Source: Cellulomonas sp. (lineage in GTDB: Bacteria; Actinomycetota; Actinomycetes; Actinomycetales; Cellulomonadaceae). From it: a stretch of 6,351 nt of DNA. Both the position numbers and the translations under genes were made by a program. The stretch lies in contig DAIDJQ010000211.1 in assembly GCA_027451305.1 (NCBI GenBank), forward strand, positions 1 through 6,351, written 5' to 3'. Below the pieces are notes generated by a model. That model made no database searches and was not told the origin of the DNA. It saw only the letters and a program-made list of their open reading frames with translations. Of this stretch, positions 1 to 6,351 are shown piece after piece. The first letter of the stretch is position 1, and every line of letters starts with the position of its first letter.

Positions 1-1976
1 GTCGGGTTGGCGTCCTCCACCTCGATGCGCAGGCCGTCCCCCGTGTCGTAGAGCTGCAGCGCGATGCGCCCCCACCCGTGCAGCACGGCGTTGGCCACCA
101 GCTCGGACACCACCAGCTCGGCGTTCGCCGCGTCCGGGATCTCCCACGCCTGGCACGTGCGCAGCACCGCGTGCCGCGCACGTCCGATCGACGCGGCCTC
201 GTTCGGGAGCGCCCAGCGGCGCCGGCGCGGGCTCGCGGCGGCCTCGGCGCGGTCCCCGGGGTTCGGCACGCGCACGACGACGACGGCGACGTCGTCCTCC
301 GGCTGGTCGGCCAGCCTCGACAGCAGGTCCTCGCCGATCCCCGCGGCGTCCGTGGCGGTGACCGCCCCGGCCGCCTCGACCAGCGCCTCGAGACCCTCCC
401 GGAGCCCGCGGTCCCGCCGCTCGATCAGCCCGTCGGTGAAGTAGATCAGCGCGTCCCCCGGCTGCAGGTGCGCCGCCGCGGTGGACCTGCCCCCGCCGCC
501 GAACCCCACCAACGGCCCGGCAGCCTCCGCCAGCGGCTGCGCCCGGCCACCGCGGACCAGCAGCATCGGCAGGTGGCCCGCCCGGGAGTACGCCAGCCGC
601 CAGCCGTCGTCGGACCTGGTCAGGGTCGAGAACACGAGACCTGCCGAGCGAGGGATCCGCAAGCCCGCCACCAGCTGGTCCACCCTCTCCAGCACCGGGC
701 CCGGCGTCGTCACGTCGAACCCGTAGGAGCGCACGACCGATCGCAGCTGTCCCATGGTGGCCGCCGCCTCGACGTCGTGGCCCACCACGTCGCCGATCAC
801 CACGCCGACGACGTCGGCGGCGATCTGCAGCACGTCGTACCAGTCGCCCCCCACCTGCGCGTTCGCGGAGTTGGGCGCGTAGTACGTCCACACGTCCAGC
901 CCCTCCACCTCGGCCTGCTCGGGCAGCATCGCCCGCTGCAGCGTCTCGGCCAGCCGGTGCTCCCGCTCGTACAGCCGCACGTTGTCGACGGACAGCCCGA
1001 CGCGGCGCGCCGTGAGCTCCAGCACCGTCCGCGTCGACTCGTCGAGGCCGGCGAGCCCCGGACCGCACGATCCCTGCACCACCAGCAGCCCCATCACCCG
1101 GCGACGTCCCTGCACCGGGTACACCACCACGTGCGGCTCGCCCGGCGGCCGCCCGTGCCGCGCCAGCCAGTCGCTCGCGCTGCCCGGCACACGGGCGTCG
1201 GCGTCGGACAGGTCGAGCTCCACCGGGCGGTCGCTGTGCCCGTCCAGGAGCTGCTGCACGGGATCCGCGGCGAGCTCGGTGGCCGGTGCCGCGCGGTCGG
1301 CGGGCAACCCGGGCGCCAGGTGGCGGCGCCCGACCCCCGTCGGCGGCCGGTCGGGCTCGATCCCCTCGGCGGGCCGCAGCCCGCCGTCGTTGAGGTAGAA
1401 CGCCGCCCAGGCGACGGTGGTGGACTGCAGCAGCGCGACGATCTCGCCGAGCGCGTGCGGGTCGTCCACGTCCACGAGCAGGTCGGACACCTGGGCCACC
1501 ACCGACAGCGCCTGCCGCTCGCGGCGCTCCACGGCGACCTCCCGCGCCCGGCTGGCCTCGCGGGAGAGCTCCACGCCGACGTCCCGCAGCACGGCGACCC
1601 ACGAGCCGTCCCCCGCCGGGTCGAACGGTGCGAGCCGCACCGAGCACATCAGCGCCGAGCCCCCCGGGCGGCGCACCTGCACCTGCAGCTCCACCGGCCG
1701 GCGCTCGCGCATCGCGTCCCGCAGCAGGCCGCGGTCCAGCACACGCACCCTCGGGTCGTCCAGCAGCCCGCGCGGCGCGGCCCGCATCGCCTCGAGCGGG
1801 TAGCCGGTGCGCGCGCTCGCCGCCGAGTTGGCCCACACGACCCCGAGCCCGGCGGCCGTTCGGCCGAGCACCAGCACGGGCACGTCGCTCGCAGCGACGG
1901 CGCGCGCGACGAGGGCCTCGATGATCGCCTCCCCGGGGAGGGCCGGCGGAGGCGGAGGTGCCGGTAGGTTGACCAC
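1..1976 (-). CDS. PAS/GAF-SpoIIE-type PP2C phosphatase with C-terminal HATPase (partial, 3' end missing)
   Basis: This gene encodes a cytosolic regulator that likely dephosphorylates STAS-domain anti-anti-sigma proteins and may also phosphorylate them. The visible 658 residues begin with a proline-rich stretch (about 5-13), then a PAS-like region (about 30-140, including VVWANSAASARTGYP), a linker helix, and a GAF-like region (about 165-335). The SpoIIE/PP2C domain spans about 345-568: AMLPEQ near 350, GGDWYD at 376-381 with metal-binding Asp378, GDVVGHD at 395-401, YFTDG at 512-516, and DDVAVVVV at 561-568. The HATPase has its N box at about 620-629 (ELVVSELVAN, Asn629) and its G1-type Asp at 655, where the window ends. 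The GTG at 1976 was chosen because GGAGG lies five bases upstream; GTGs at 1979 and 1982 are too close to it. No hydrophobic segment is visible. It is divergent from a STAS gene. Domain calls are by motif; the PAS and GAF assignments are less certain than the phosphatase and kinase ones. Confidence 0.9.
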   Translation of the reverse strand, partial: MVNLPAPPPPPALPGEAIIEALVARAVAASDVPVLVLGRTAAGLGVVWANSAASARTGYPLEAMRAAPRGLLDDPRVRVLDRGLLRDAMRERRPVELQVQVRRPGGSALMCSVRLAPFDPAGDGSWVAVLRDVGVELSREASRAREVAVERRERQALSVVAQVSDLLVDVDDPHALGEIVALLQSTTVAWAAFYLNDGGLRPAEGIEPDRPPTGVGRRHLAPGLPADRAAPATELAADPVQQLLDGHSDRPVELDLSDADARVPGSASDWLARHGRPPGEPHVVVYPVQGRRRVMGLLVVQGSCGPGLAGLDESTRTVLELTARRVGLSVDNVRLYEREHRLAETLQRAMLPEQAEVEGLDVWTYYAPNSANAQVGGDWYDVLQIAADVVGVVIGDVVGHDVEAAATMGQLRSVVRSYGFDVTTPGPVLERVDQLVAGLRIPRSAGLVFSTLTRSDDGWRLAYSRAGHLPMLLVRGGRAQPLAEAAGPLVGFGGGGRSTAAAHLQPGDALIYFTDGLIERRDRGLREGLEALVEAAGAVTATDAAGIGEDLLSRLADQPEDDVAVVVVRVPNPGDRAEAAASPRRRRWALPNEAASIGRARHAVLRTCQAWEIPDAANAELVVSELVANAVLHGWGRIALQLYDTGDGLRIEVEDANP

Positions 1977-1999
1977 CACCACCTCCGATCGTCTAGCGT
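1969..1999 (+). promoter_or_regulatory. Candidate promoter for the STAS gene
   Basis: On the plus strand, TTGACC (1969-1974) and TAGCGT (1994-1999) resemble housekeeping -35 and -10 boxes, separated by 19 bases. Transcription would begin near 2006, about 60 bases before the STAS start. The -35 box overlaps the first codons of the divergent phosphatase gene and the spacer covers that gene's ribosome-binding site. The spacer is longer than the usual 16-18 bases, so the call is tentative. Confidence 0.35.
1981..1986 (-). promoter_or_regulatory. Strong Shine-Dalgarno before tandem GTG codons
   Basis: Read on the minus strand, GGAGGT is followed directly by GTGGTGGTC. Three consecutive in-frame GTG codons exist (1982, 1979, 1976). 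Only the one at 1976 has a normal distance (five bases) from the GGAGG core, so this site decides the start of the phosphatase gene. Confidence 0.6.
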
Positions 2000-2067
2000 T
2001 CGCGCCAGGTGCACGTGCCGCGGGACCGGCGACCGCCGCCCGAGCACGGCCGCCCGGAAGGAGCATC

Positions 2068-2478
2068 GTGCGAGACGGTAACAGCCCCACCCCGGACGAG
2101 CAGACCGAGGGAGCGGAGGTGGTCGGGGAGCCCGGCGCCGTCCAGGTCATCGTCGGCGCGGACCGCACGCGCATCGTGCTCTCGGGCGAGGTCGACGCCG
2201 ATCTCGGCGCCGAGCTGGCCGAGGCGACGACGGAGGCCGAGCAGCGCGGGCTGCCGATCGAGGTGGACGCGCACCACGTGACGTTCATGGACTCGTCCGG
2301 CGTCGCCTTCCTCGCCCGGCTGTCGATCCGCAGCCAGCACCGTGTCCGCCTGCTCCGGGTCCCGCCCACCGTGCGGTTCCTGCTCGAGGTGACCCGCATC
2401 GGCGAGCTGCTCGACATCGTCGACGACGACCAGGACGCACCGTTCGAGCCGCTGGGCGACGGGGCACCGATCGTCTGA
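2068..2478 (+). CDS. STAS-domain anti-sigma factor antagonist
   Basis: This encodes a 136-residue cytosolic protein resembling SpoIIAA/RsbV anti-anti-sigma factors. Such proteins bind an anti-sigma kinase when unphosphorylated and release the sigma factor; phosphorylation on a conserved serine switches them off. The diagnostic motif FMDSSGVAFL is at residues 73-82, and Ser76 (first serine after Asp75) is the expected phosphosite by comparison with SpoIIAA. A core beta strand is visible at 35-39 (RIVLS), and an acidic tail of about 20 residues follows the domain (DIVDDDQDAP). The GTG at 2068 is preceded by GGAAGGAG ending four bases upstream, slightly close but clear. The gene is divergent from the SpoIIE/HATPase gene, its likely enzymatic partner, with 91 bases between them. 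The partner sigma factor or other target is not in the window. An output other than a sigma factor is possible, since STAS proteins also act in other switches. Confidence 0.92.
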   Translation: MRDGNSPTPDEQTEGAEVVGEPGAVQVIVGADRTRIVLSGEVDADLGAELAEATTEAEQRGLPIEVDAHHVTFMDSSGVAFLARLSIRSQHRVRLLRVPPTVRFLLEVTRIGELLDIVDDDQDAPFEPLGDGAPIV

Positions 2479-2493
2479 CGGCACCGCGGACGT

Positions 2494-2531
2494 ACGAAGG
2501 CCCGGGACCAGAGCTGGTCCCGGGCCTTCGT
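2494..2531. terminator. Bidirectional hairpin terminator between convergent genes
   Basis: A perfect 17-bp stem (arms 2494-2510 and 2515-2531) encloses the four-base loop GAGC. It lies 15 bases after the STAS stop and 17 bases beyond the aldolase stop, so it can serve both convergent genes. There is no proper U-tract on either strand (TCGTTCGT on the plus side), as is common for actinobacterial terminators. A second inverted pair, GACGTACG (2489-2496) and CGTACGTC (2543-2550), brackets the hairpin and touches the aldolase stop codon. Confidence 0.85.
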
Positions 2532-2548
2532 CGTTCGTCAGGCGTACG

Positions 2549-3568
<1,020 letters not shown>

Positions 3569-3767
3569 CGCTGCTTCTCCTGCTTCGTCGGGTCCGAAGG
3601 TGGTTCCCCCGAAGTCTTCCACGCCACGGACGGTGCAGGACCGGGACCGCGGACCCCCACGGGCCCCGGCACCGCCACCGCCACCACGCGAGCCCGCGGG
3701 GGCGCCGCACAGGACCACCACACGGGCGCCACGGCCTGCGACCAGGCGCCGACGTACCCTGGGGGCC
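3569..3767. other. GC-rich divergent intergenic region upstream of the aldolase gene
   Basis: This segment lies between the aldolase start and the mini-ORF in front of DedA. It holds no convincing gene. It is rich in GCC/ACC runs and contains only one TA dinucleotide (3755-3756). Read on the minus strand that site gives TACGTC, a poor -10 box that would imply an aldolase leader of over 150 bases. Read on the plus strand it gives TACCCT, which fits a promoter for the DedA side. A small GAAG-T-CTTC palindrome sits at 3611-3619, with no assigned role. Confidence 0.6.
3755..3760 (+). promoter_or_regulatory. Candidate -10 box for a leaderless transcript into DedA
   Basis: TACCCT fits the actinobacterial -10 consensus TAnnnT and holds the only TA dinucleotide in 3569-3805. 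It ends seven bases before the ATG at 3768, the spacing expected if transcription starts at or next to that A. No good -35 hexamer is visible 16-18 bases upstream, which is common in such promoters. Confidence 0.5.
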
Positions 3768-3812
3768 ATGCGCCCCGTGACCTCCGACCTGACCTGCGTG
3801 ACGTCGTGCTGA
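3768..3812 (+). CDS. Possible leaderless 14-codon leader peptide ORF
   Basis: The frame reads MRPVTSDLTCVTSC followed by TGA at 3810-3812. Its ATG sits where transcription from the TACCCT box would begin, so it could be translated without a Shine-Dalgarno site, as many actinobacterial mRNAs are. It overlaps the proposed DedA GTG start (3806) by seven bases in a different frame, an arrangement suited to termination-reinitiation coupling. The peptide has two cysteines, one of them last. Mycobacteria are known to have leaderless cysteine-containing short ORFs that act as attenuators, but those have consecutive cysteines and this one does not. It may instead be a chance frame within the DedA 5' leader. 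Confidence 0.35.
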   Translation: MRPVTSDLTCVTSC

Positions 3813-4531
3813 CCGCGTCCGCCCTGGCCACGGGCGCCGTGCACGCCCTCGGCCCCAGCTTCCTGGACCCCCAGCACATCATCGAGTCGCTGGGCACCGG
3901 CGCGCTGATCGGCGTGATGGTGATCGTGTTCATCGAGGTGGGGCTGCTGTTCCCGATCCTGCCGGGGGACTCGCTGCTGTTCACCGCCGGCGCGATCGCC
4001 GCGCAGCCGGCCTCGCACCTGCCGCCCAGCGGCTGGCTGTCGTTGATCATGGTGCTCACGGCGTACGCAGGCACGCAGACCGGCTACTGGATCGGCCGCA
4101 CGTTCGGCCCGCGGGTGTTCAGCCGGCCGGACTCGAAGATCTTCAAGCAGGAGCACATCGACCAGACGTACGCGTACTTCGAGAGGTACGGCGGCCGGAC
4201 CCTGGTGATCGCCCAGTTCATCCCGTTCGTGCGGACCTACGCCTCGGCCGCCGCCGGCGTCGGCCGGATGCGGTACTCGCACTTCGCGCTCTACAACGGC
4301 ATCGGCGTGGTGCTGTGGGCGGCCGGCGTGACCTGGCTCGGGTACGGCCTCGGCAACATCACCTTCATCAAGAAGAACATCGAGGTGCTGCTCGTCCTGA
4401 TCGTGCTGGTCTCCGTCGCGCCGATCGGCATCGAGGCGTGGCGCAAGCGCCGCAAGGCGCAGCGTGCCGCGGGCCTCGCCGGCGCCGAGCCCGTGCGCCC
4501 GGCCGTGACGCTGGACCGCGACGAGGCCTGA
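3806..4531 (+). CDS. DedA-family membrane protein
   Basis: This encodes a 241-residue integral membrane protein of the DedA (SNARE-associated/VTT) family. Members have been tied to membrane homeostasis, proton-dependent transport, and recycling of the lipid carrier undecaprenyl phosphate. The hydrophobic segment at 31-52 carries the conserved Glu44 (FIEVGLLFP), followed by LPGDSLLFTAG at 52-62 with Asp55. Both acidic residues match positions important in E. coli DedA proteins. GYWIGRTFG is at 93-101, and the second re-entrant signature FIPFVRTYASAAAGVGRM at 138-155 contains Arg143. Further membrane segments lie at about 161-183 and 192-210, with a basic tail (WRKRRKAQR, 212-220). The GTG at 3806 gives a normal N-terminus (HALGPSFLDP at 13-22) but has no Shine-Dalgarno site; GTG 3839 is an alternative, also without one. 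Expression may be coupled to the mini-ORF upstream. The HAD gene follows directly. The transported substrate cannot be told from sequence. Confidence 0.93.
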   Translation: MLTASALATGAVHALGPSFLDPQHIIESLGTGALIGVMVIVFIEVGLLFPILPGDSLLFTAGAIAAQPASHLPPSGWLSLIMVLTAYAGTQTGYWIGRTFGPRVFSRPDSKIFKQEHIDQTYAYFERYGGRTLVIAQFIPFVRTYASAAAGVGRMRYSHFALYNGIGVVLWAAGVTWLGYGLGNITFIKKNIEVLLVLIVLVSVAPIGIEAWRKRRKAQRAAGLAGAEPVRPAVTLDRDEA

Positions 4532-4532
4532 G

Positions 4533-5315
4533 GTGCCCGCGCCGCGCGAGATCGCGTCCTGGCTGTGCGACATGGACGGCGTCCTGGTGCACGAGGACCG
4601 GGCGCTGCCGGGTGCAGCCGACTTCGTCGGAACCCTGCAGGCGAAGGGACGCCCCTTCCTGATCCTCACCAACAACTCGATCTACACCACCCGTGACCTG
4701 CGGGCCCGGCTGGCCGCGAGCGGGATCGACGTGCCGGAGGAGGCGATCTGGACCTCGGCGCTGGCCACCGCGCAGTTCCTGGTGGACCAGTCGCCCGACG
4801 GCGGCTCCGCCTACGTGATCGGCGAGGCCGGGCTCACCACCGCGCTGTACCAGGCCGGCTTCACCCTGACGGCCGGCAGCCCGGACTTCGTCGTGCTGGG
4901 CGAGACCCGCACGTACTCGTTCGAGGCGATCACGCAGGCGATCCGGCTGATCCAGGGCGGTGCGCGGTTCATCGCCACCAACCCGGACGTCACCGGCCCG
5001 TCGGCGGAGGGTGACCTGCCGGCCACCGGCGCGGTGGCGGCGATGATCACGGCGGCCACCGGGCGCAAGCCCTACTTCGTCGGGAAGCCGAACCCGATGA
5101 TGATCCGCTCGGCGCTGAACCGGATCGACGCCCACTCGGAGACCACCGTGATGGTGGGCGACCGGATGGACACCGACATGGTCGCCGGGATCGAGGCAGG
5201 GCTGCGCACCTTCCTGGTGCTCACCGGGTCCACCCGGGCGGCGGACGTGCAGCGGTACCCGTACCGTCCGAGCGAGGTCGTGGAGTCGATCGCGGACCTG
5301 ATAGCCCTGGTCTGA
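4533..5315 (+). CDS. HAD-IIA (NagD-like) phosphatase
   Basis: This encodes a 260-residue cytosolic phosphohydrolase of the haloacid dehalogenase superfamily, subclass IIA. All four HAD motifs are present: DMDGV at 13-17 (nucleophile Asp13, acid/base Asp15), LTNNS at 45-49, Lys175 in VGKPNP (174-178), and GDRMDTD at 199-205 (Asp200 and Asp205 for magnesium). The roughly 100-residue stretch between motifs II and III, with FIATNPD at 146-152, is the C2 cap that selects substrate. Length is typical of NagD relatives. The GTG at 4533 begins one base after the DedA stop, with GAGG (4523-4526) inside the end of the DedA gene, so coupling is likely. Related enzymes act on nucleoside monophosphates, 4-nitrophenyl phosphate or glycerol 3-phosphate (mycobacterial Rv1692 is a glycerol-3-phosphate phosphatase). 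The substrate here is not determined; the DedA linkage hints at lipid-related chemistry, which is inference. Confidence 0.93.
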   Translation: MPAPREIASWLCDMDGVLVHEDRALPGAADFVGTLQAKGRPFLILTNNSIYTTRDLRARLAASGIDVPEEAIWTSALATAQFLVDQSPDGGSAYVIGEAGLTTALYQAGFTLTAGSPDFVVLGETRTYSFEAITQAIRLIQGGARFIATNPDVTGPSAEGDLPATGAVAAMITAATGRKPYFVGKPNPMMIRSALNRIDAHSETTVMVGDRMDTDMVAGIEAGLRTFLVLTGSTRAADVQRYPYRPSEVVESIADLIALV

Positions 5316-5374
5316 AGCACAGGCGGGCCCTTCGTCCCCTGCTAGGGCTACTGCTGGGTAGCACCCTCAGGAAG

Positions 5375-6351
5375 ATGCGACACAGCGAGCTGGCACAGGT
5401 GCTGCGCGCCGCCAACCCGTGGTGGTCGCGCCGGACCCGCGTCTCCTGGGCGGCGGACGACGTGCACCTCGCGCAGCGTGCCCGGCACGAGTGGGTGACG
5501 GGGACCCTCGCCGGCCGGGGCGCGCTCTCCGAGGTCGCGCACGCCCCGGAGGGTACCGCCACCGTGCTGGTCGGCCCCCGAGCCGTCGGCAAGACGACCG
5601 CCGCCAAGGACGCCGTGCTGCAGGCGCTCGCCGAGCCCGACACGGACCCGCGAGCCGTCCTCTGGGTGCCCGTCGAGGTGGCCGCCGGCGGCCCCTTCCC
5701 CAACCGACCGCCGCTGGACGTGCAGGACCTGGACAACGTGCTGCGCCGGCCGACCCGCGTCGGCGCACCCGCGTGCGACCAGCCGCGCCTGGTGGTGATC
5801 GACGAGGTGTCCGCCTGCACCGACTGGGCCGACGCGTTCGCCGCCCCGGTGCCCGGGGTGCGGGTGCTCCTCACGGCGTCGGTCGCAGGTGCGCCCGTCG
5901 ACCGGATGGTGGCGGCCTGGGCAGGCGCCGCCACCCTGCGCTCGCTGCGCCCGTCGACGCTCGCCGAGCTGCTGGGCGCCGAGCCCGGGGCCGACGCGGG
6001 GCTGGTGCGCGCGAACTACCTGCGGTACGGCGGGTTCGCGCGGGCCGTCGCGGAGCGACGCGACCTGGGGACCGTGACCAAGGACTTCGTCGACCTGCTG
6101 GTCGAGGGGCTGCGCAGGGACGTGTGCACCGGGGAGGGCGCCGCACCGTGCCCGGTGGAGCGGCTGTTCGCCGCCGTCTGCGGCACCACCGGCCGGTTCA
6201 TCGAGCCGGGCGAGATCGCCACCGAGCTCGGCATCCCGGCCTCCCGGGTCGGGATGTTGCTGGACCGGCTCGCCGACGCGGGGGTGCTGGACCCGCGGCG
6301 CGGGTTCGTCGACCCGCTCCTGCACCGGCTGCCGTCGCTGCGCGACCCGTC
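5375..6351 (+). CDS. AAA ATPase of COG1373 (AAA_14/DUF4143-like) type, partial at 3' end
   Basis: The window shows 325 codons with no stop; family members usually have about 380-450 residues, so perhaps the last fifth is missing. Residues 14-17 (NPWW) match the usual N-terminal signature of this group. Walker A is GPRAVGKTT (67-75, Lys73), Walker B is LVVIDE (139-144, Asp143 and Glu144), and LLTAS (165-169) fits sensor 1. LRPSTLAELLG (191-201) and YLRYGGFARAV (215-225) match the family's conserved blocks, and a winged-helix-like segment follows (GEIATELGIPASRVGMLLDRLADAGVL, about 279-305). The family's biochemical role is poorly known. The ATG at 5375 is doubtful in detail: the purine run AGGAAG touches it directly, too close for a standard ribosome-binding site, and CACCCT lies seven bases upstream, hinting at leaderless initiation. 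GTG 5399 is an alternative. Five CGA arginine codons occur, whereas the HAD gene has none. It follows the HAD gene by 59 bases and may be in its operon. Confidence 0.85.
   Translation, partial: MRHSELAQVLRAANPWWSRRTRVSWAADDVHLAQRARHEWVTGTLAGRGALSEVAHAPEGTATVLVGPRAVGKTTAAKDAVLQALAEPDTDPRAVLWVPVEVAAGGPFPNRPPLDVQDLDNVLRRPTRVGAPACDQPRLVVIDEVSACTDWADAFAAPVPGVRVLLTASVAGAPVDRMVAAWAGAATLRSLRPSTLAELLGAEPGADAGLVRANYLRYGGFARAVAERRDLGTVTKDFVDLLVEGLRRDVCTGEGAAPCPVERLFAAVCGTTGRFIEPGEIATELGIPASRVGMLLDRLADAGVLDPRRGFVDPLLHRLPSLRDP

Noticed and set aside
78..1967. Long open frame (629 codons) on the plus strand opposite the phosphatase gene
   Set aside because: Its translation is rich in His, Arg, Gln and Pro with no domain motif, as expected for the complement of a GC-rich coding region. 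The minus strand shows a complete set of SpoIIE and HATPase motifs.
1977..2066. Upstream in-frame ATG at 2066 as the phosphatase start
   Set aside because: There is no Shine-Dalgarno site before it, it would overlap the STAS ribosome-binding site, and the extra 30 residues are Ala/Arg/Gly-rich. GGAGGT correctly spaced before GTG 1976 is a better choice.
3569..4675. Minus-strand extension of the aldolase frame to an ATG near 4675
   Set aside because: The extension is antisense to DedA and the start of the HAD gene, and low in complexity. The ATG at 3568 has a good ribosome-binding site and gives the normal aldolase N-terminus.
5316..5367. Imperfect inverted repeats between the HAD and ATPase genes (AGCA...TGCT near 5316-5343 and GCTAC/GTAGC at 5347-5362)
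   Set aside because: The stems are short or bulged and no U-tract follows. They are not strong enough to call a terminator or regulatory hairpin.

Overview
The window is very GC-rich bacterial DNA. It uses GTG starts freely, and promoter-like -10 elements of the TAnnnT type appear in the few places where TA dinucleotides occur. This, together with the gene content (PAS/GAF-SpoIIE-HATPase regulator, STAS protein, class II aldolase, DedA, NagD-like HAD protein), points to a high-GC actinomycete, plausibly a Cellulomonas-like member of the Micrococcales. The genus is an inference from gene style, not from a marker gene.

Layout: (1) Bases 1-1976, minus strand: a large signalling protein with PAS-like, GAF-like, SpoIIE phosphatase and RsbW-type HATPase parts; its 3' end runs off the left edge. 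(2) Bases 1977-2067: a 91-base divergent intergenic region. (3) Bases 2068-2478, plus strand: a STAS anti-sigma-factor antagonist. Regions 1-3 look like a partner-switching module. (4) Bases 2494-2531: a perfect 17-bp hairpin that can end transcription from both sides. (5) Bases 2549-3568, minus strand: class II fructose-bisphosphate aldolase (glycolysis/gluconeogenesis). (6) Bases 3569-3805: a GC-rich divergent region with a single TA dinucleotide, which lies in a TACCCT box seven bases before an ATG. That ATG opens a 14-codon reading frame overlapping the start of the next gene. (7) Bases 3806-4531, plus strand: DedA-family membrane protein. (8) Bases 4533-5315, plus strand: HAD-IIA (NagD-like) phosphatase, starting one base after the DedA stop codon and probably translationally coupled. 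(9) Bases 5375-6351, plus strand: AAA ATPase resembling the COG1373 (AAA_14/DUF4143) family, cut by the right edge.

How the genes may work together: the phosphatase/kinase protein probably senses a signal and sets the phosphorylation state of STAS proteins, perhaps the one next door, to control a sigma factor or another output. The aldolase is a housekeeping gene facing away. DedA and the HAD protein form a small operon that may act in membrane-lipid or lipid-carrier phosphate metabolism, and the ATPase gene follows in the same direction after 59 bases. Most of the window is ordinary core actinobacterial content. The least explained item is the predicted leaderless mini-ORF in front of DedA.
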